From positions 18,478-82,477 of the forward strand of contig NZ_JAMXAY010000011.1 in assembly GCF_025460835.1 (NCBI RefSeq): a stretch of DNA of 64,000 bases. Reading direction: 5' to 3'. The notes beneath the pieces were generated by a model. The model saw only the letters and a program-made list of their open reading frames with translations, was not told the origin of the DNA and made no database searches. This DNA is from Parapedobacter soli (GTDB taxonomy: Bacteria; Bacteroidota; Bacteroidia; Sphingobacteriales; Sphingobacteriaceae). Below, piece by piece: positions 37,292-46,017 of the stretch; within the stretch, counting starts at the first letter, position 1, and the number at the start of each line of letters is the position of its first letter. A program made the position numbers and the translations under genes.

Positions 37292-38520
37292 AACACCTCA
37301 CCGAAGCGGCAGCCAAAAGGCTTTCGGGCGTAGTGACCCACACGCCACTGCAATACAGCCACCGGTTATCGGCGCAGTATGGGGCGGAGGTTTACCTCAA
37401 ACGGGAAGACCTACAGGTGGTGCGCTCCTACAAGCTGCGCGGGGCGTACAATAAAATCAGTAAACTCACGCCTGCCGAGCGTGCCAAAGGGGTGATATGT
37501 GCCAGTGCCGGCAACCATGCCCAAGGCGTGGCTTTCTCATGCAGACTGCTGGGTATCAATGGGGTGATATTCATGCCCGGTCCCACTCCAAGGCAGAAAA
37601 TCAGCCAAACTGAGATGTTTGGTGGAGACCGGATCGAGATTGTCCTCACGGGCGATACCTTCGACGACTGCCAACAGGCCGCGCTGGCCTACGGGGCACA
37701 GCACGAGCTTACCTTCATCCACCCTTTTGACGATCCCGATATCATCGAGGGCCAGGGTACGGTAGGTGTTGAAATCCTCCAAGACCAGCCCGATACCGAT
37801 ATGGTCATCGTACCCATCGGCGGTGGCGGGCTGGTCTCGGGAATCGGGAATTACCTCAAGGAGGCCAGGCCCGAAACCGCCATCTTAGGGGTAGAACCCG
37901 AAGGCGCGGCCTCGATGAAAGCTGCCCTGGCACACGGCGGCCCGATAACCCTCGACGAAATCAACCGCTTCGTAGATGGTGCCGCGGTAAAACGCATCGG
38001 CGACCTCACCTATCGCTACGCACGCGAACTTCTGGACGACGTAAAGCCCATCCCCGAAGGAAAGATATGTACCACCATCCTCGAGCTGTACAATAAGGAC
38101 GCGATTGTGGCCGAACCCGCAGGGGCGCTTGCTGTCGCCGCGCTCGATGCGTACGCCGATCGAATAAAAGGTAAAAAAGTGGTGTGTGTGGTAAGCGGCG
38201 GGAACAACGACATCGACCGGATGGCAGAAATCAAGGAACTCTCGCTCCTCTATGAGGGCCTTAAGCATTACTTCATCGTACGCTTCCCCCAGCGCCCCGG
38301 CGCGCTGAAGTTATTCGTCAACGAAGTGCTGGGCCCGAATGATGACATCACCCGGTTTGAATTCATCAAAAAAACACAGCGGGAACGCGGACCTGCATTG
38401 GTAGGCATCGAATTGCAAAGCGCCGCTGACTACACGGCTCTGATAGAACGGATGCGCAAACACCGCTTCGGTTTCAAGGACGTAAACAACGATCCCACAC
38501 TGTTTGAATACCTGATTTGA
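37288..38520 (+). CDS. ilvA: Threonine dehydratase (biosynthetic)
   Basis: A 410-residue PLP enzyme that deaminates threonine to 2-ketobutyrate. The PLP lysine is in KREDLQVVRSYKLRGAYNK, the glycine loop is VPIGGGGLVSGIG, and SAGNHAQGVAFSC is conserved. It ends in a single ACT-like regulatory domain (from about residue 325, HYFIVRFPQRPGALKLF), so it may be isoleucine-sensitive. Last gene of the cluster. Start overlaps the leuB stop. Confidence 0.95.
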   Translation: MKHLTEAAAKRLSGVVTHTPLQYSHRLSAQYGAEVYLKREDLQVVRSYKLRGAYNKISKLTPAERAKGVICASAGNHAQGVAFSCRLLGINGVIFMPGPTPRQKISQTEMFGGDRIEIVLTGDTFDDCQQAALAYGAQHELTFIHPFDDPDIIEGQGTVGVEILQDQPDTDMVIVPIGGGGLVSGIGNYLKEARPETAILGVEPEGAASMKAALAHGGPITLDEINRFVDGAAVKRIGDLTYRYARELLDDVKPIPEGKICTTILELYNKDAIVAEPAGALAVAALDAYADRIKGKKVVCVVSGGNNDIDRMAEIKELSLLYEGLKHYFIVRFPQRPGALKLFVNEVLGPNDDITRFEFIKKTQRERGPALVGIELQSAADYTALIERMRKHRFGFKDVNNDPTLFEYLI

Positions 38521-38588
38521 CGGGTTGGGAAAACGGTCGGGGCCTAACGCCTGAATATATCAATAAATATACCGAAAGAACGAACCAA

Positions 38589-38712
38589 TTATCCACACAT
38601 TACTTTACAAGCGCGGCAAATACAATCATACGCTCCTGATAGACAACATATTGTCCGACACTTAACCCACACCACTTATCCACAATGTGTATAATTCCAC
38701 ATCTGTTGATAA
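38589..38712. promoter_or_regulatory. Cluster of four DnaA-box-like sites upstream of nrdHIEF
   Basis: Perfect TTATCCACA occurs at 38589-38597 and 38676-38684 on the plus strand. TTATACACA is on the minus strand at 38686-38694, adjoining the second box head to head. A one-mismatch box TTATCAACA is on the minus strand at 38704-38712. The region is AT-rich. DnaA is known to control the E. coli nrdAB operon through such sites; a similar role here is inference. Confidence 0.6.
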
Positions 38713-38814
38713 CAATTACTACCTATCTGGGTTTAAATAGTTGATATTTGTTCAAGGCTACAACTTACCAACCTCACGGTAAAGATAAAGTTGAACATTA
38801 AAATTTTATAGCGT

Positions 38815-39051
38815 ATGACACGGATTATTAAGTTCGAAAAAAATGATTGCGTACCCTGCAACCAAGTGTCTGAGTTTCTCGACCGCAGGGGTGTTTCCTA
38901 TGAGAAAGTGAATCCGTTTGATAAGCCGGAGCTCGCCATCCAATATAAGGTCCGTACCGTACCCACGGTTATCGTACTGAATCAGGATCAAGAGACCCAG
39001 CGCATCATTGGGTTCAAACCGGAAGAGCTATCAGCCTTGACCGTACAGTAA
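38815..39051 (+). CDS. nrdH: NrdH-like glutaredoxin/thioredoxin for class Ib RNR
   Basis: A 78-residue small thioredoxin-fold protein with the redox pair CVPC in FEKNDCVPCNQVSEFL (C13 and C16), the cis-proline strand VRTVPTVIVLN, and an ending like NrdH. It is expected to reduce the class Ib ribonucleotide reductase. NrdH in enterobacteria usually has CMQC; CVPC is closer to NrdH-like thioredoxins of other phyla. Position at the head of nrdIEF supports the role. Confidence 0.85.
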   Translation: MTRIIKFEKNDCVPCNQVSEFLDRRGVSYEKVNPFDKPELAIQYKVRTVPTVIVLNQDQETQRIIGFKPEELSALTVQ

Positions 39052-39115
39052 CAAGGTAAGCCCTGGCGGGTCTACGGTAGACGCGCGCGGTGCGGTATAA
39101 TAACAATAAGCAGGG

Positions 39116-39136
39116 ACCCCCTCGGTATGTGGGGGT
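39116..39136 (+). other. Hairpin between nrdH and nrdI
   Basis: ACCCCC (39116-39121) pairs with GGGGGT (39131-39136) across a nine-base loop, 22 bases before the nrdI start. No T-run follows, so it is not a terminator; it could influence message stability or be an RNA-processing site. Confidence 0.5.
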
Positions 39137-39157
39137 TTGGCATCTAAAAAGGTTCGT

Positions 39158-39574
39158 ATGATGGAAAGGATATATTACGACAGCAAAACGGGCAACGTGG
39201 AGCGGTTTATGCGGAAAATAGCCGAAGCAACCGGGTGGGAGACTGAGAAAATCCAACCCGACACAGTGGCCGTACAAGAAGGGCACCTGGTGACGTTCAC
39301 CACACGGTTTGGCGAGATTCCAGAAACCACCAAAAACTTTTTACAGCAGGCAAGTCCATATATACTATCTGTATCATCGAGCGGCAACCGCAACTGGGGG
39401 CAGAATTTTGCGGTAGCCGGAAACAAGATCGCCTCCGAATACGGTATCCCATTGGCATTGAAATTTGAGCTATCGGGAACCAACGAAGATATCAATGAAT
39501 TTATCGCCATCATTAAAGCAAGGAGAAACCATGGTAACAAACGAGGTAGCAAAGAGCTGGATATTGCTCAATAA
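39158..39574 (+). CDS. nrdI: Flavodoxin-like NrdI
   Basis: A 138-residue protein with the FMN-binding start ERIYYDSKTGNVERFMRKIA and later VSSSGNRNWGQNFAVAGN, as in NrdI. NrdI supplies the oxidant that builds the dimanganese-tyrosyl radical of NrdF. The start is at 39158 or 39161 (two consecutive ATG codons). Its 3' end overlaps the nrdE start by 44 bases, a tight overlap usual in this operon. Confidence 0.92.
   Translation: MMERIYYDSKTGNVERFMRKIAEATGWETEKIQPDTVAVQEGHLVTFTTRFGEIPETTKNFLQQASPYILSVSSSGNRNWGQNFAVAGNKIASEYGIPLALKFELSGTNEDINEFIAIIKARRNHGNKRGSKELDIAQ
39520..39525 (+). promoter_or_regulatory. Shine-Dalgarno for nrdE, inside nrdI
   Basis: AAGGAG five bases ahead of the ATG at 39531, within the nrdI coding sequence. 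It decides the nrdE start against in-frame codons further upstream. Such clear sites are uncommon in this window. Confidence 0.75.
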
Positions 39575-41636
39575 CGAGATCATGATCAAAAATGACGAGG
39601 AATTTAGCCTGCACAAGGACAAAGAGGCTGTGCGCGCTTATTTCCTCGAGTATGTCAATAAAAACACGGTATTCTTTTACACGCTGAAAGAAAAAATAGA
39701 CTACCTCATCGAAAACGATTATTACATCAATTTCTATGAGTGGTTTACCTTCGAGGAGATGGAGCGTGTGTACGACTTCATTGCTTCCAAGAAGTTCCGT
39801 TTCGCTTCGTTCATGAGCGCTTTTAAGTTTTTCCAGAGCTATGCCCTGCGCGACGATTCGGGCGAGAAATTCCTGGAGCGCTACGAAGACCGTGTTGCCG
39901 CCGTATCGTTGTTCCTAGCCCGCCAGGCCGGTGTGGAACAAGCTTTGGAGTATGCCGAGCTATTGATCAACCAAGAGTACCAGCCAGCCACCCCAACGTT
40001 CCTCAATGCCGGCAAAAAAAGGTCGGGTGAACTGGTATCTTGCTTCCTTGATGAAATCGGCGATAACCTCAACGGCATCGGCTATGCGGTAGATTCGGCA
40101 ATGAAATTATCGTCCATAGGTGGTGGCGTATCGTTCAACATCTCGAAGATCCGGGCACGCGGCGAGGCCATAAAAGGCGTGGAAGGCCGGGCCGGGGGCG
40201 TATTGCCCATCATGAAAATCCTCGAAGACACTTTCTCATACGCTAACCAATTGGGCCAGCGCCCGGGAGCTGGAGCGGTATACCTCAACATCTTCCACTC
40301 GGATATCGAGGAATTCCTCGACTGTAAAAAAATCAACGTAGACGAAAAAGTCCGTATAAAATCGCTCTCCATCGGCGTCATCGTACCCGATAAGTTCATG
40401 GAGCTGGCGGCCAAAGACGAACCTTGCTACTTGATTTATCCGCACACCGTGATGCAGGAATATGGCCAGTACTTGGACAACCTGGATATGGACGAGATGT
40501 ATGACGAGCTCGTAACCAATCCGAAAATCAAGAAAAAGAAAATCAATGCCCGCCACCTGCTGGTCAAAATTGCCCAAACGCAGAAGGAAAGCGGTTATCC
40601 TTATATTTTCTTTAAAGAGAACGCCAATAGGCAGCATGCGTTGAACGGTATCGGCAAAGTCAAGTTCTCGAACCTCTGCACCGAAATCATGCAAGTGTCT
40701 GAAGTATCCGACATCAACATATACGGACAGGAAGACACCATCAGGTACGGCATCTCATGCAACCTGGGTTCGCTCAATATCGCTACGGTGATGGACAATA
40801 AACGGATTGAACAATCCGTCAAAATCGCGATGCGCGCGCTCACCATGGTAACCGACGTGACCGATATTGCCATGGTACCTTCTATCCAGAAGGCCAACCG
40901 CGAATTGCATAGCGTGGGCTTAGGGGCAATGAACCTCCACGGCTTCCTCGCCAAAAACTTCATCATGTACGAAAGCGAAGAAGCACTGGATTTTGCCAAC
41001 GTATTCTTTATGATGGTAAACTACTACTCGCTGCAGGCATCGATGGAAATCGCACGAGAGCGGAAGCGGACATTCGAAGGCTTCGAAAAAACGGCTTATG
41101 CCGATGGGTCGTACTTCGATAAATACGTAAGCCGCGATTATTTCCCAACCACCATCAAGGTCACCGAGTTGTTCGCAGGTATCGACATTCCGTCCATGGA
41201 GGATTGGAAAGTATTGAAAGAGCAAGTGAAGGAACACGGCATATACCACGCCTACCGGATAGCGATTGCACCCAACCAGTCTACCTCATACATCATGAAT
41301 GCGACCGCTTCGGTGATGCCGATTGTAGATACGATAGAAGTACGTGAGTATGGCGACAGCACAACCTATTACCCCATGCCATACCTCACCAATGAGAACT
41401 ACTTCTATTACAAGTCGGCGTATGATATGGACCAGATGAAAGTACTGCGGTTGATTTCAGTCATCCAGCGGCATGTAGACCAAGGGATATCCACCATCCT
41501 GCACACCAACTCCAAGGACAATACCCGCGATTTGGCGAAGTACTACATCTACGGGCATAAAATGGGATTGAAATCGCTGTATTATACGCGGACACGGAAA
41601 TCATCGATTAACGAATGTGTATCGTGTTCGGCATAA
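39531..41636 (+). CDS. nrdE: Class Ib ribonucleoside-diphosphate reductase, alpha subunit
   Basis: A 701-residue catalytic subunit that reduces ribonucleoside diphosphates. Landmarks are SCFLDEIGDNLNGI, LSSIGGGVSFNISKIRARG, SCNLGSLNIATVMDN with active-site Cys, AIAPNQSTSYIMNATASVMPI near the radical pathway, and the C-terminal cysteine pair in CVSCSA that passes electrons from NrdH. The N-terminal ATP-cone of class Ia enzymes is missing, as expected for NrdE. Coupled by overlap with nrdI. Confidence 0.95.
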   Translation: MVTNEVAKSWILLNNEIMIKNDEEFSLHKDKEAVRAYFLEYVNKNTVFFYTLKEKIDYLIENDYYINFYEWFTFEEMERVYDFIASKKFRFASFMSAFKFFQSYALRDDSGEKFLERYEDRVAAVSLFLARQAGVEQALEYAELLINQEYQPATPTFLNAGKKRSGELVSCFLDEIGDNLNGIGYAVDSAMKLSSIGGGVSFNISKIRARGEAIKGVEGRAGGVLPIMKILEDTFSYANQLGQRPGAGAVYLNIFHSDIEEFLDCKKINVDEKVRIKSLSIGVIVPDKFMELAAKDEPCYLIYPHTVMQEYGQYLDNLDMDEMYDELVTNPKIKKKKINARHLLVKIAQTQKESGYPYIFFKENANRQHALNGIGKVKFSNLCTEIMQVSEVSDINIYGQEDTIRYGISCNLGSLNIATVMDNKRIEQSVKIAMRALTMVTDVTDIAMVPSIQKANRELHSVGLGAMNLHGFLAKNFIMYESEEALDFANVFFMMVNYYSLQASMEIARERKRTFEGFEKTAYADGSYFDKYVSRDYFPTTIKVTELFAGIDIPSMEDWKVLKEQVKEHGIYHAYRIAIAPNQSTSYIMNATASVMPIVDTIEVREYGDSTTYYPMPYLTNENYFYYKSAYDMDQMKVLRLISVIQRHVDQGISTILHTNSKDNTRDLAKYYIYGHKMGLKSLYYTRTRKSSINECVSCSA

Positions 41637-41731
41637 ACTAAAAGTTGTAATACAAAATTTTTGTCGAATGAACCCGCCGGCCCCGCCGAGGCAGGACAGG
41701 CATTGACACTTGAAAAATAAAAAATATACAG

Positions 41732-42715
41732 ATGAGACAATATAAAGCCGTCAACTGGAATGAGCCAGAAAATGACTACGCATTGATGTTCTGGGAGCAG
41801 AATATCAAGCAATTCTGGATAGACACGGAATACATCCCTTCCAAAGACATAGACAGCTGGAAGGCCCTTTCTCCCGAGATGCGGGAGTGCTACAAAAAGG
41901 CACTGGGAGGGCTTACGCTGCTCGATACGCTACAAAGCCATACGGGCATGCCCAAGATCATGGACCACATCGATTCGTTGCAAAACAAATCGGTACTGGC
42001 CTACATGTGTATGATGGAAGCCATCCATGCCAAGTCTTACTCTACCATCTTCACCACGGTAGCCACGTCGCAAGACATTGAAGATATCTTCAATTGGGTG
42101 CAGAATAACAAGTATTTGCAGTTCAAGGCATCTACAATCGATAAGCACTACCGCAAACTAGCCGATGCGGATATCAGCAAAGAGGATCTTTTCATGGGGC
42201 TGTGTGCTTCGGTATTCTTGGAGTCTTTCCTCTTTTATAGCGGCTTCTTCATCCCGCTGTGGCTTTGCGGCCAGGGGCACATGGTTGCCAGTGCAGACAT
42301 CATCAAAAAAATCGTTGCCGACGAGTCTATCCACGGCGTATTTGTGGGGCTTCTGGCACAAGATGTATACAAGACGCTCCCCCACCCCGAAAAAACGAAA
42401 GAAAAGCTGCTGGCCCTACTCAACGAGCTGTATGAAAACGAGCTTAAGTATACAGAAGAAATCTATACCGAAGTAGGGCTTACAGCCGAAGTGAAGGAAT
42501 ATGTGCGTTACAACGCAAACAAAGCCCTGATGAACCTCGGGTTCGAGCCGATATTTGAGGTTAAGCGTGTAAACCCCATTGTATTGAACGGCCTCAGTGT
42601 AGAAACCACCCAGCATGATTTCTTCTCCAAGAAATCCACCAATTACGAAAAAGCAACGGAAATCGTGCATCTCCGCGATGAAGATTTCGTGATGGATACA
42701 TCGATTGCCATATAG
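41732..42715 (+). CDS. nrdF: Class Ib ribonucleotide reductase, beta subunit
   Basis: A 327-residue ferritin-fold radical subunit. Metal ligands are suggested by FWIDTEYIPSKDIDSW, EAIHAKSYSTIF (Glu, His, radical Tyr nearby) and ADESIHGVFVGLLAQ. It houses the dimanganese or diiron centre and tyrosyl radical used by NrdE; NrdI in the operon points to manganese. The gap to nrdE is 95 bases, and the gene is followed by a strong terminator that ends the nrdHIEF operon. Confidence 0.95.
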   Translation: MRQYKAVNWNEPENDYALMFWEQNIKQFWIDTEYIPSKDIDSWKALSPEMRECYKKALGGLTLLDTLQSHTGMPKIMDHIDSLQNKSVLAYMCMMEAIHAKSYSTIFTTVATSQDIEDIFNWVQNNKYLQFKASTIDKHYRKLADADISKEDLFMGLCASVFLESFLFYSGFFIPLWLCGQGHMVASADIIKKIVADESIHGVFVGLLAQDVYKTLPHPEKTKEKLLALLNELYENELKYTEEIYTEVGLTAEVKEYVRYNANKALMNLGFEPIFEVKRVNPIVLNGLSVETTQHDFFSKKSTNYEKATEIVHLRDEDFVMDTSIAI

Positions 42716-42740
42716 CAAAAAAGATTGCCGTATAATAAGA

Positions 42741-42765
42741 AAAGGGGGCTCGAGCCCCCTTTTTG
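42741..42765 (+). terminator. Bidirectional terminator between nrdF and the Gfo/Idh gene
   Basis: A near-perfect palindrome with stem AAAGGGGGCTC / GAGCCCCCTTT and a T-run (42760-42764). Reading the other strand gives a four-T tail, so it can serve both convergent genes. Confidence 0.92.
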
Positions 42766-42790
42766 TGTAATAAATATCCCGATATCACCC

Positions 42791-44236
42791 TTAAACCGTT
42801 GGCAGGCTCCACCCCTCGCGATATTGCCTTTTTACGAATTGGTTCACCTCATCGAAATTGGTTACTTTCATATTGTCGTTATCCCAAATCAATTTGAGAT
42901 TCCTACCGGGGTATTTGTTGTCGATACGGAGGTCTGAGCCGCGGATGGCTAGGTTTGCCATAAGCAGCGCTTCCGTAAGTGGGCCAGCTATCGAAAAAGG
43001 CGAGCTTACTTCCTTGTTGCCGTGCCCTGCTATACAGGCCTCTACCCACTGGGCATAGTGGCCGCCCGCTCCGCCGGGTACACGCTCATACTTCACCGGC
43101 AGTTTATGCCGTTCGGTAAGCGACGTGGGCAGCAACTGCGGATTTTCGGCATAACAACCGGCCATCATCTTGCCTTTGGTACCCACGAAAAGGATCCCGT
43201 TGCCGCCATCACCGAACACTTCATTGGGTCCCAGTTCCTCCGGACGCTGCGGCTGGATACCGCCATCCATCCAGTGGATTTTCACATCGCCGGTGGTCTT
43301 TTCGGATTTGGGGAAAGTGAGCACCGCATAGCTGGACGGTGGGCAGCTTTCCGGGAAGTACCCTCTTTTGAATTCATCCACATACACGGTCCCTACACTG
43401 GCTTGTACGTCTTTCACATACTGTAGCCCGAGGATACTGAATGGTGCTTCCATGATATGGCATCCCATATCGCCGAGTGCACCCGTACCGTAATCCCACC
43501 AACCGCGCCAGTTGAACGGCACCAGTTTATCGATATAGTCTTTATATGGCGCCGTACCCAACCACAGGTCCCAATCGAGCTCCTTTGGTACTTCAGCGGT
43601 TTGTGCCGGCCATTGGATGCCCTGTGGCCACACGGGCCTGTCTGTCCACGTGTAGATGGTATGCACATCGCCGATAAGCCCGGCATCAAACCATTCGCGC
43701 ATGATACGGACACCGTCGCCCGATGCCCCTTGGTTGCCCATCTGTGTTACCACTTTGTATTTTTTTGCCGCCTCTGTCAGTGCGCGGGCCTCAAACACAT
43801 CGTGGGTAAGGGGTTTCTGCACGTATACATGTTTGCCCAGCTGCATCGCAGCTAGAGCCTGCACCGCGTGGTTATGGTCGGGCGTCGACACCGATACCGC
43901 ATCGATATGGCGGTGTTCTTTATCGAGCATCTCCCGGTAATCCTTGTAATACTTGGCCTTTGGGAACCTTTTCACCGATCCTTCGGCACGGCGGTCGTCC
44001 ACATCACAAAGGAAAGCGATTTCGGCCTTTCCGCTCTCGTGGAAACTACGGAGGTCAGAATTTCCCTTGCCCCCCACACCTATACCCGCCACGATCAGCT
44101 TATCGCTGGGTGCAATGAAACCCGTGCCCCCCAATACATGCCGGGGTACAATCATGAAGCCTGCTGCTGCCGCAGCTCCCGTTTTAATAAACTCCCTGCG
44201 GCTTGCGCCTGCTTTTGTTTGATTACTCTTTTTCAT
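42791..44236 (-). CDS. Tat-exported Gfo/Idh/MocA family oxidoreductase
   Basis: A 481-residue protein. It has a twin-arginine signal (SRREFIKTG at residues 12-20, then a hydrophobic stretch), and a nucleotide-binding domain starting LIVAGIGVGGKGNSD. The catalytic-like EKP is replaced by YVQKPLTHD, with SVSTPDHNHAVQ and MGNQGASGDG typical of the Bacteroidota secreted Gfo/Idh group. It acts on a sugar or sugar derivative with bound NAD in the periplasm (family knowledge). It follows susCD, from which it is separated by a terminator-like hairpin. Confidence 0.9.
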   Translation of the reverse strand: MKKSNQTKAGASRREFIKTGAAAAAGFMIVPRHVLGGTGFIAPSDKLIVAGIGVGGKGNSDLRSFHESGKAEIAFLCDVDDRRAEGSVKRFPKAKYYKDYREMLDKEHRHIDAVSVSTPDHNHAVQALAAMQLGKHVYVQKPLTHDVFEARALTEAAKKYKVVTQMGNQGASGDGVRIMREWFDAGLIGDVHTIYTWTDRPVWPQGIQWPAQTAEVPKELDWDLWLGTAPYKDYIDKLVPFNWRGWWDYGTGALGDMGCHIMEAPFSILGLQYVKDVQASVGTVYVDEFKRGYFPESCPPSSYAVLTFPKSEKTTGDVKIHWMDGGIQPQRPEELGPNEVFGDGGNGILFVGTKGKMMAGCYAENPQLLPTSLTERHKLPVKYERVPGGAGGHYAQWVEACIAGHGNKEVSSPFSIAGPLTEALLMANLAIRGSDLRIDNKYPGRNLKLIWDNDNMKVTNFDEVNQFVKRQYREGWSLPTV

Positions 44237-44327
44237 CTAGTATTCAAATTAAATTATTTTCGCGTATCTGCTCTTCCGTACACCCTACCTTTCGTAAAAC
44301 CGTACAAATCATACTGCCCGATATATG

Positions 44328-44364
44328 AAAATCGCCAGCAAGTTCTTAGTAAAACTTGCTGGCG
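44328..44364 (-). terminator. Terminator-like hairpin after susD
   Basis: A perfect 12-bp stem (CGCCAGCAAGTT with AACTTGCTGGCG) and eight-base loop, followed on the minus strand by a short four-T tract. It can end or attenuate the susCD transcript ahead of the Gfo/Idh gene. Confidence 0.75.
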
Positions 44365-44372
44365 ACTAATGA

Positions 44373-46007
44373 TTAATTGCCGTATCCGGGGTTCTGTACC
44401 AGGTTCGGATTTGCGGCCAACTGGGTGTGGGGTATCGGGTAAATTTCCCGTGTGGGGTCATTGGTCGGTTCGTGATCCCACCATGAGCCGTTGGTAAACC
44501 GGCCGAAGCGGATGATATCTGTCCGGCGCTTGCCCTCGAAGATAAATTCGCGCCCACGTTCCGCAAGCAGCTCATCCATTGTCAACGTCGCCGTTGTATA
44601 ACGTGCGGCCGGCCAATCCGCTGCTGAGAATGCCCGTTGGCGGCTCGCATTGACTAAGTCAACTGCTTCTTGGGTGGCTGTACCGCCGTTCTTCCGCATA
44701 ATGGCTTCCGCTTTGTTGAAATAGATTTCGGTCAAGCGATAGATGATATAGTGGTTCTCTTGATAGTTCTCATCATCCAATGTGCCGCTCTTGTATTTAT
44801 GAAAACGGGCACCGCTGTTTTCCTCACCCTCAGCCATGCTGCCTTCGCTCGTGAAATCTCCTTCACTCTCGCGGCGGATGGAGTTGACGTAGGCAAATGG
44901 CTTGCCGTTCCATTCTTCCGTACCCAATATCTGCACATTAGTGCCGTATTTGTATTGCGGACCGAACAGGAACCACTCTTTCTTACGCAGGTCGTTATCT
45001 GCATACGCATCAAATGCAGAAGGAATGACTACAAATGCGTTCCATCCCCCGTAACCTACATTCAGCACCTCTTTGATGTTATCATAACCCATGAAAAAGC
45101 CTCCCCAACCAAAGGTGAAGCCTCCTTGTCGACTGAATGCAAATTGGAAAAGGGACTCCCGGGCGTTCCTATTGGTATTAGCAAATGTTTCGGTTAGATT
45201 ATTAGCCAATGTCGGTGTGCCGCCAATACCACCAGCCTCTCCATTGATAATCTTATCGCACGCCGCGATACATTCATCCCACATCGGTGTTCCGACGAAA
45301 TATTCCGCATTCAGGTATAATTCGGCCAGCATGGCATACCCCGCAGCAGCCGATACCCGGCCAACCATTTCAGTAGAATATGGCAACAGTTGCGGAACAT
45401 AGGTCTCCAATTCGGTTTTAGCGAAATCAAAGACTGCTTGCTTCGACTGTGTAGGCGGGTTCAACGGCTCGCCCACAGTAGTGATAATCGGCACATTACC
45501 CCACAATTCCATAAGTTTCATGTAATGAAATGCCCGAAGCACCTTCAGCTCAGCCAATATGGCTGCCATTTCCGCGTCGGAGATACCGAGCGATACATAA
45601 TCAACCTGCTCCAAGTCCATGAGAGCCGCATTGATGTACCCTACACCTGTCCAAATCAAAGTCCACGCCGAACGCATCCGCCCCTCATTATCCGTCCAAG
45701 TATGATAATGCTGCCGGAAGTGGTCGCCACCGTCATACCCATGCCGCCCCTTTTGAGGCCAAGCCAGCTGATCGGCCGACAACTCTGCATGGTAATAATA
45801 ACCATTCTGGCCTGTAGGTGCCAACCACGCCTGCATGTGGGTAAATGGCCGTAATGCTGCTTGTAGCACCTCAACTTTATTATTATAAAAATTGCCTTTA
45901 TTCAATTCGCTGTACAACGTCTCATCCAAGTCTGTACACGCACTCATTCCGCTGATCACCATTCCGGAGACCGCGACGTATATTGCTTTCTTAATGTAAT
46001 TTTTCAT
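44373..46007 (-). CDS. SusD/RagB family glycan-binding outer-membrane lipoprotein
   Basis: A 544-residue lipoprotein with a lipidated cysteine at residue 24 (SGMSAC, then TDLDETLYSEL). The SusD-like superfamily layout of alpha-helical TPR-like repeats is present: ALRPFTHMQAWLAP, LKVLRAFHYMKLMELWGNVPI (typical), AEAIMRKNGG and a C-terminal region RGREFIFEGKRRTDIIRFGRF. It caps the SusC barrel and binds the incoming oligosaccharide. It starts ten bases after susC ends, so they are one operon. Substrate is not inferred. Confidence 0.95.
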   Translation of the reverse strand: MKNYIKKAIYVAVSGMVISGMSACTDLDETLYSELNKGNFYNNKVEVLQAALRPFTHMQAWLAPTGQNGYYYHAELSADQLAWPQKGRHGYDGGDHFRQHYHTWTDNEGRMRSAWTLIWTGVGYINAALMDLEQVDYVSLGISDAEMAAILAELKVLRAFHYMKLMELWGNVPIITTVGEPLNPPTQSKQAVFDFAKTELETYVPQLLPYSTEMVGRVSAAAGYAMLAELYLNAEYFVGTPMWDECIAACDKIINGEAGGIGGTPTLANNLTETFANTNRNARESLFQFAFSRQGGFTFGWGGFFMGYDNIKEVLNVGYGGWNAFVVIPSAFDAYADNDLRKKEWFLFGPQYKYGTNVQILGTEEWNGKPFAYVNSIRRESEGDFTSEGSMAEGEENSGARFHKYKSGTLDDENYQENHYIIYRLTEIYFNKAEAIMRKNGGTATQEAVDLVNASRQRAFSAADWPAARYTTATLTMDELLAERGREFIFEGKRRTDIIRFGRFTNGSWWDHEPTNDPTREIYPIPHTQLAANPNLVQNPGYGN

Positions 46008-46017
46008 CGTTGTCGTT

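Noticed and set aside
38642..38655. NrdR box
   Set aside because: Only one imperfect dyad (GACAA N4 TTGTC) was seen; NrdR sites come as a spaced pair with a closer match to the consensus.
38589..38712. Chromosomal replication origin
   Set aside because: DnaA boxes are present but there is no dnaA, dnaN or other origin-linked gene nearby; the cluster sits in a promoter region.
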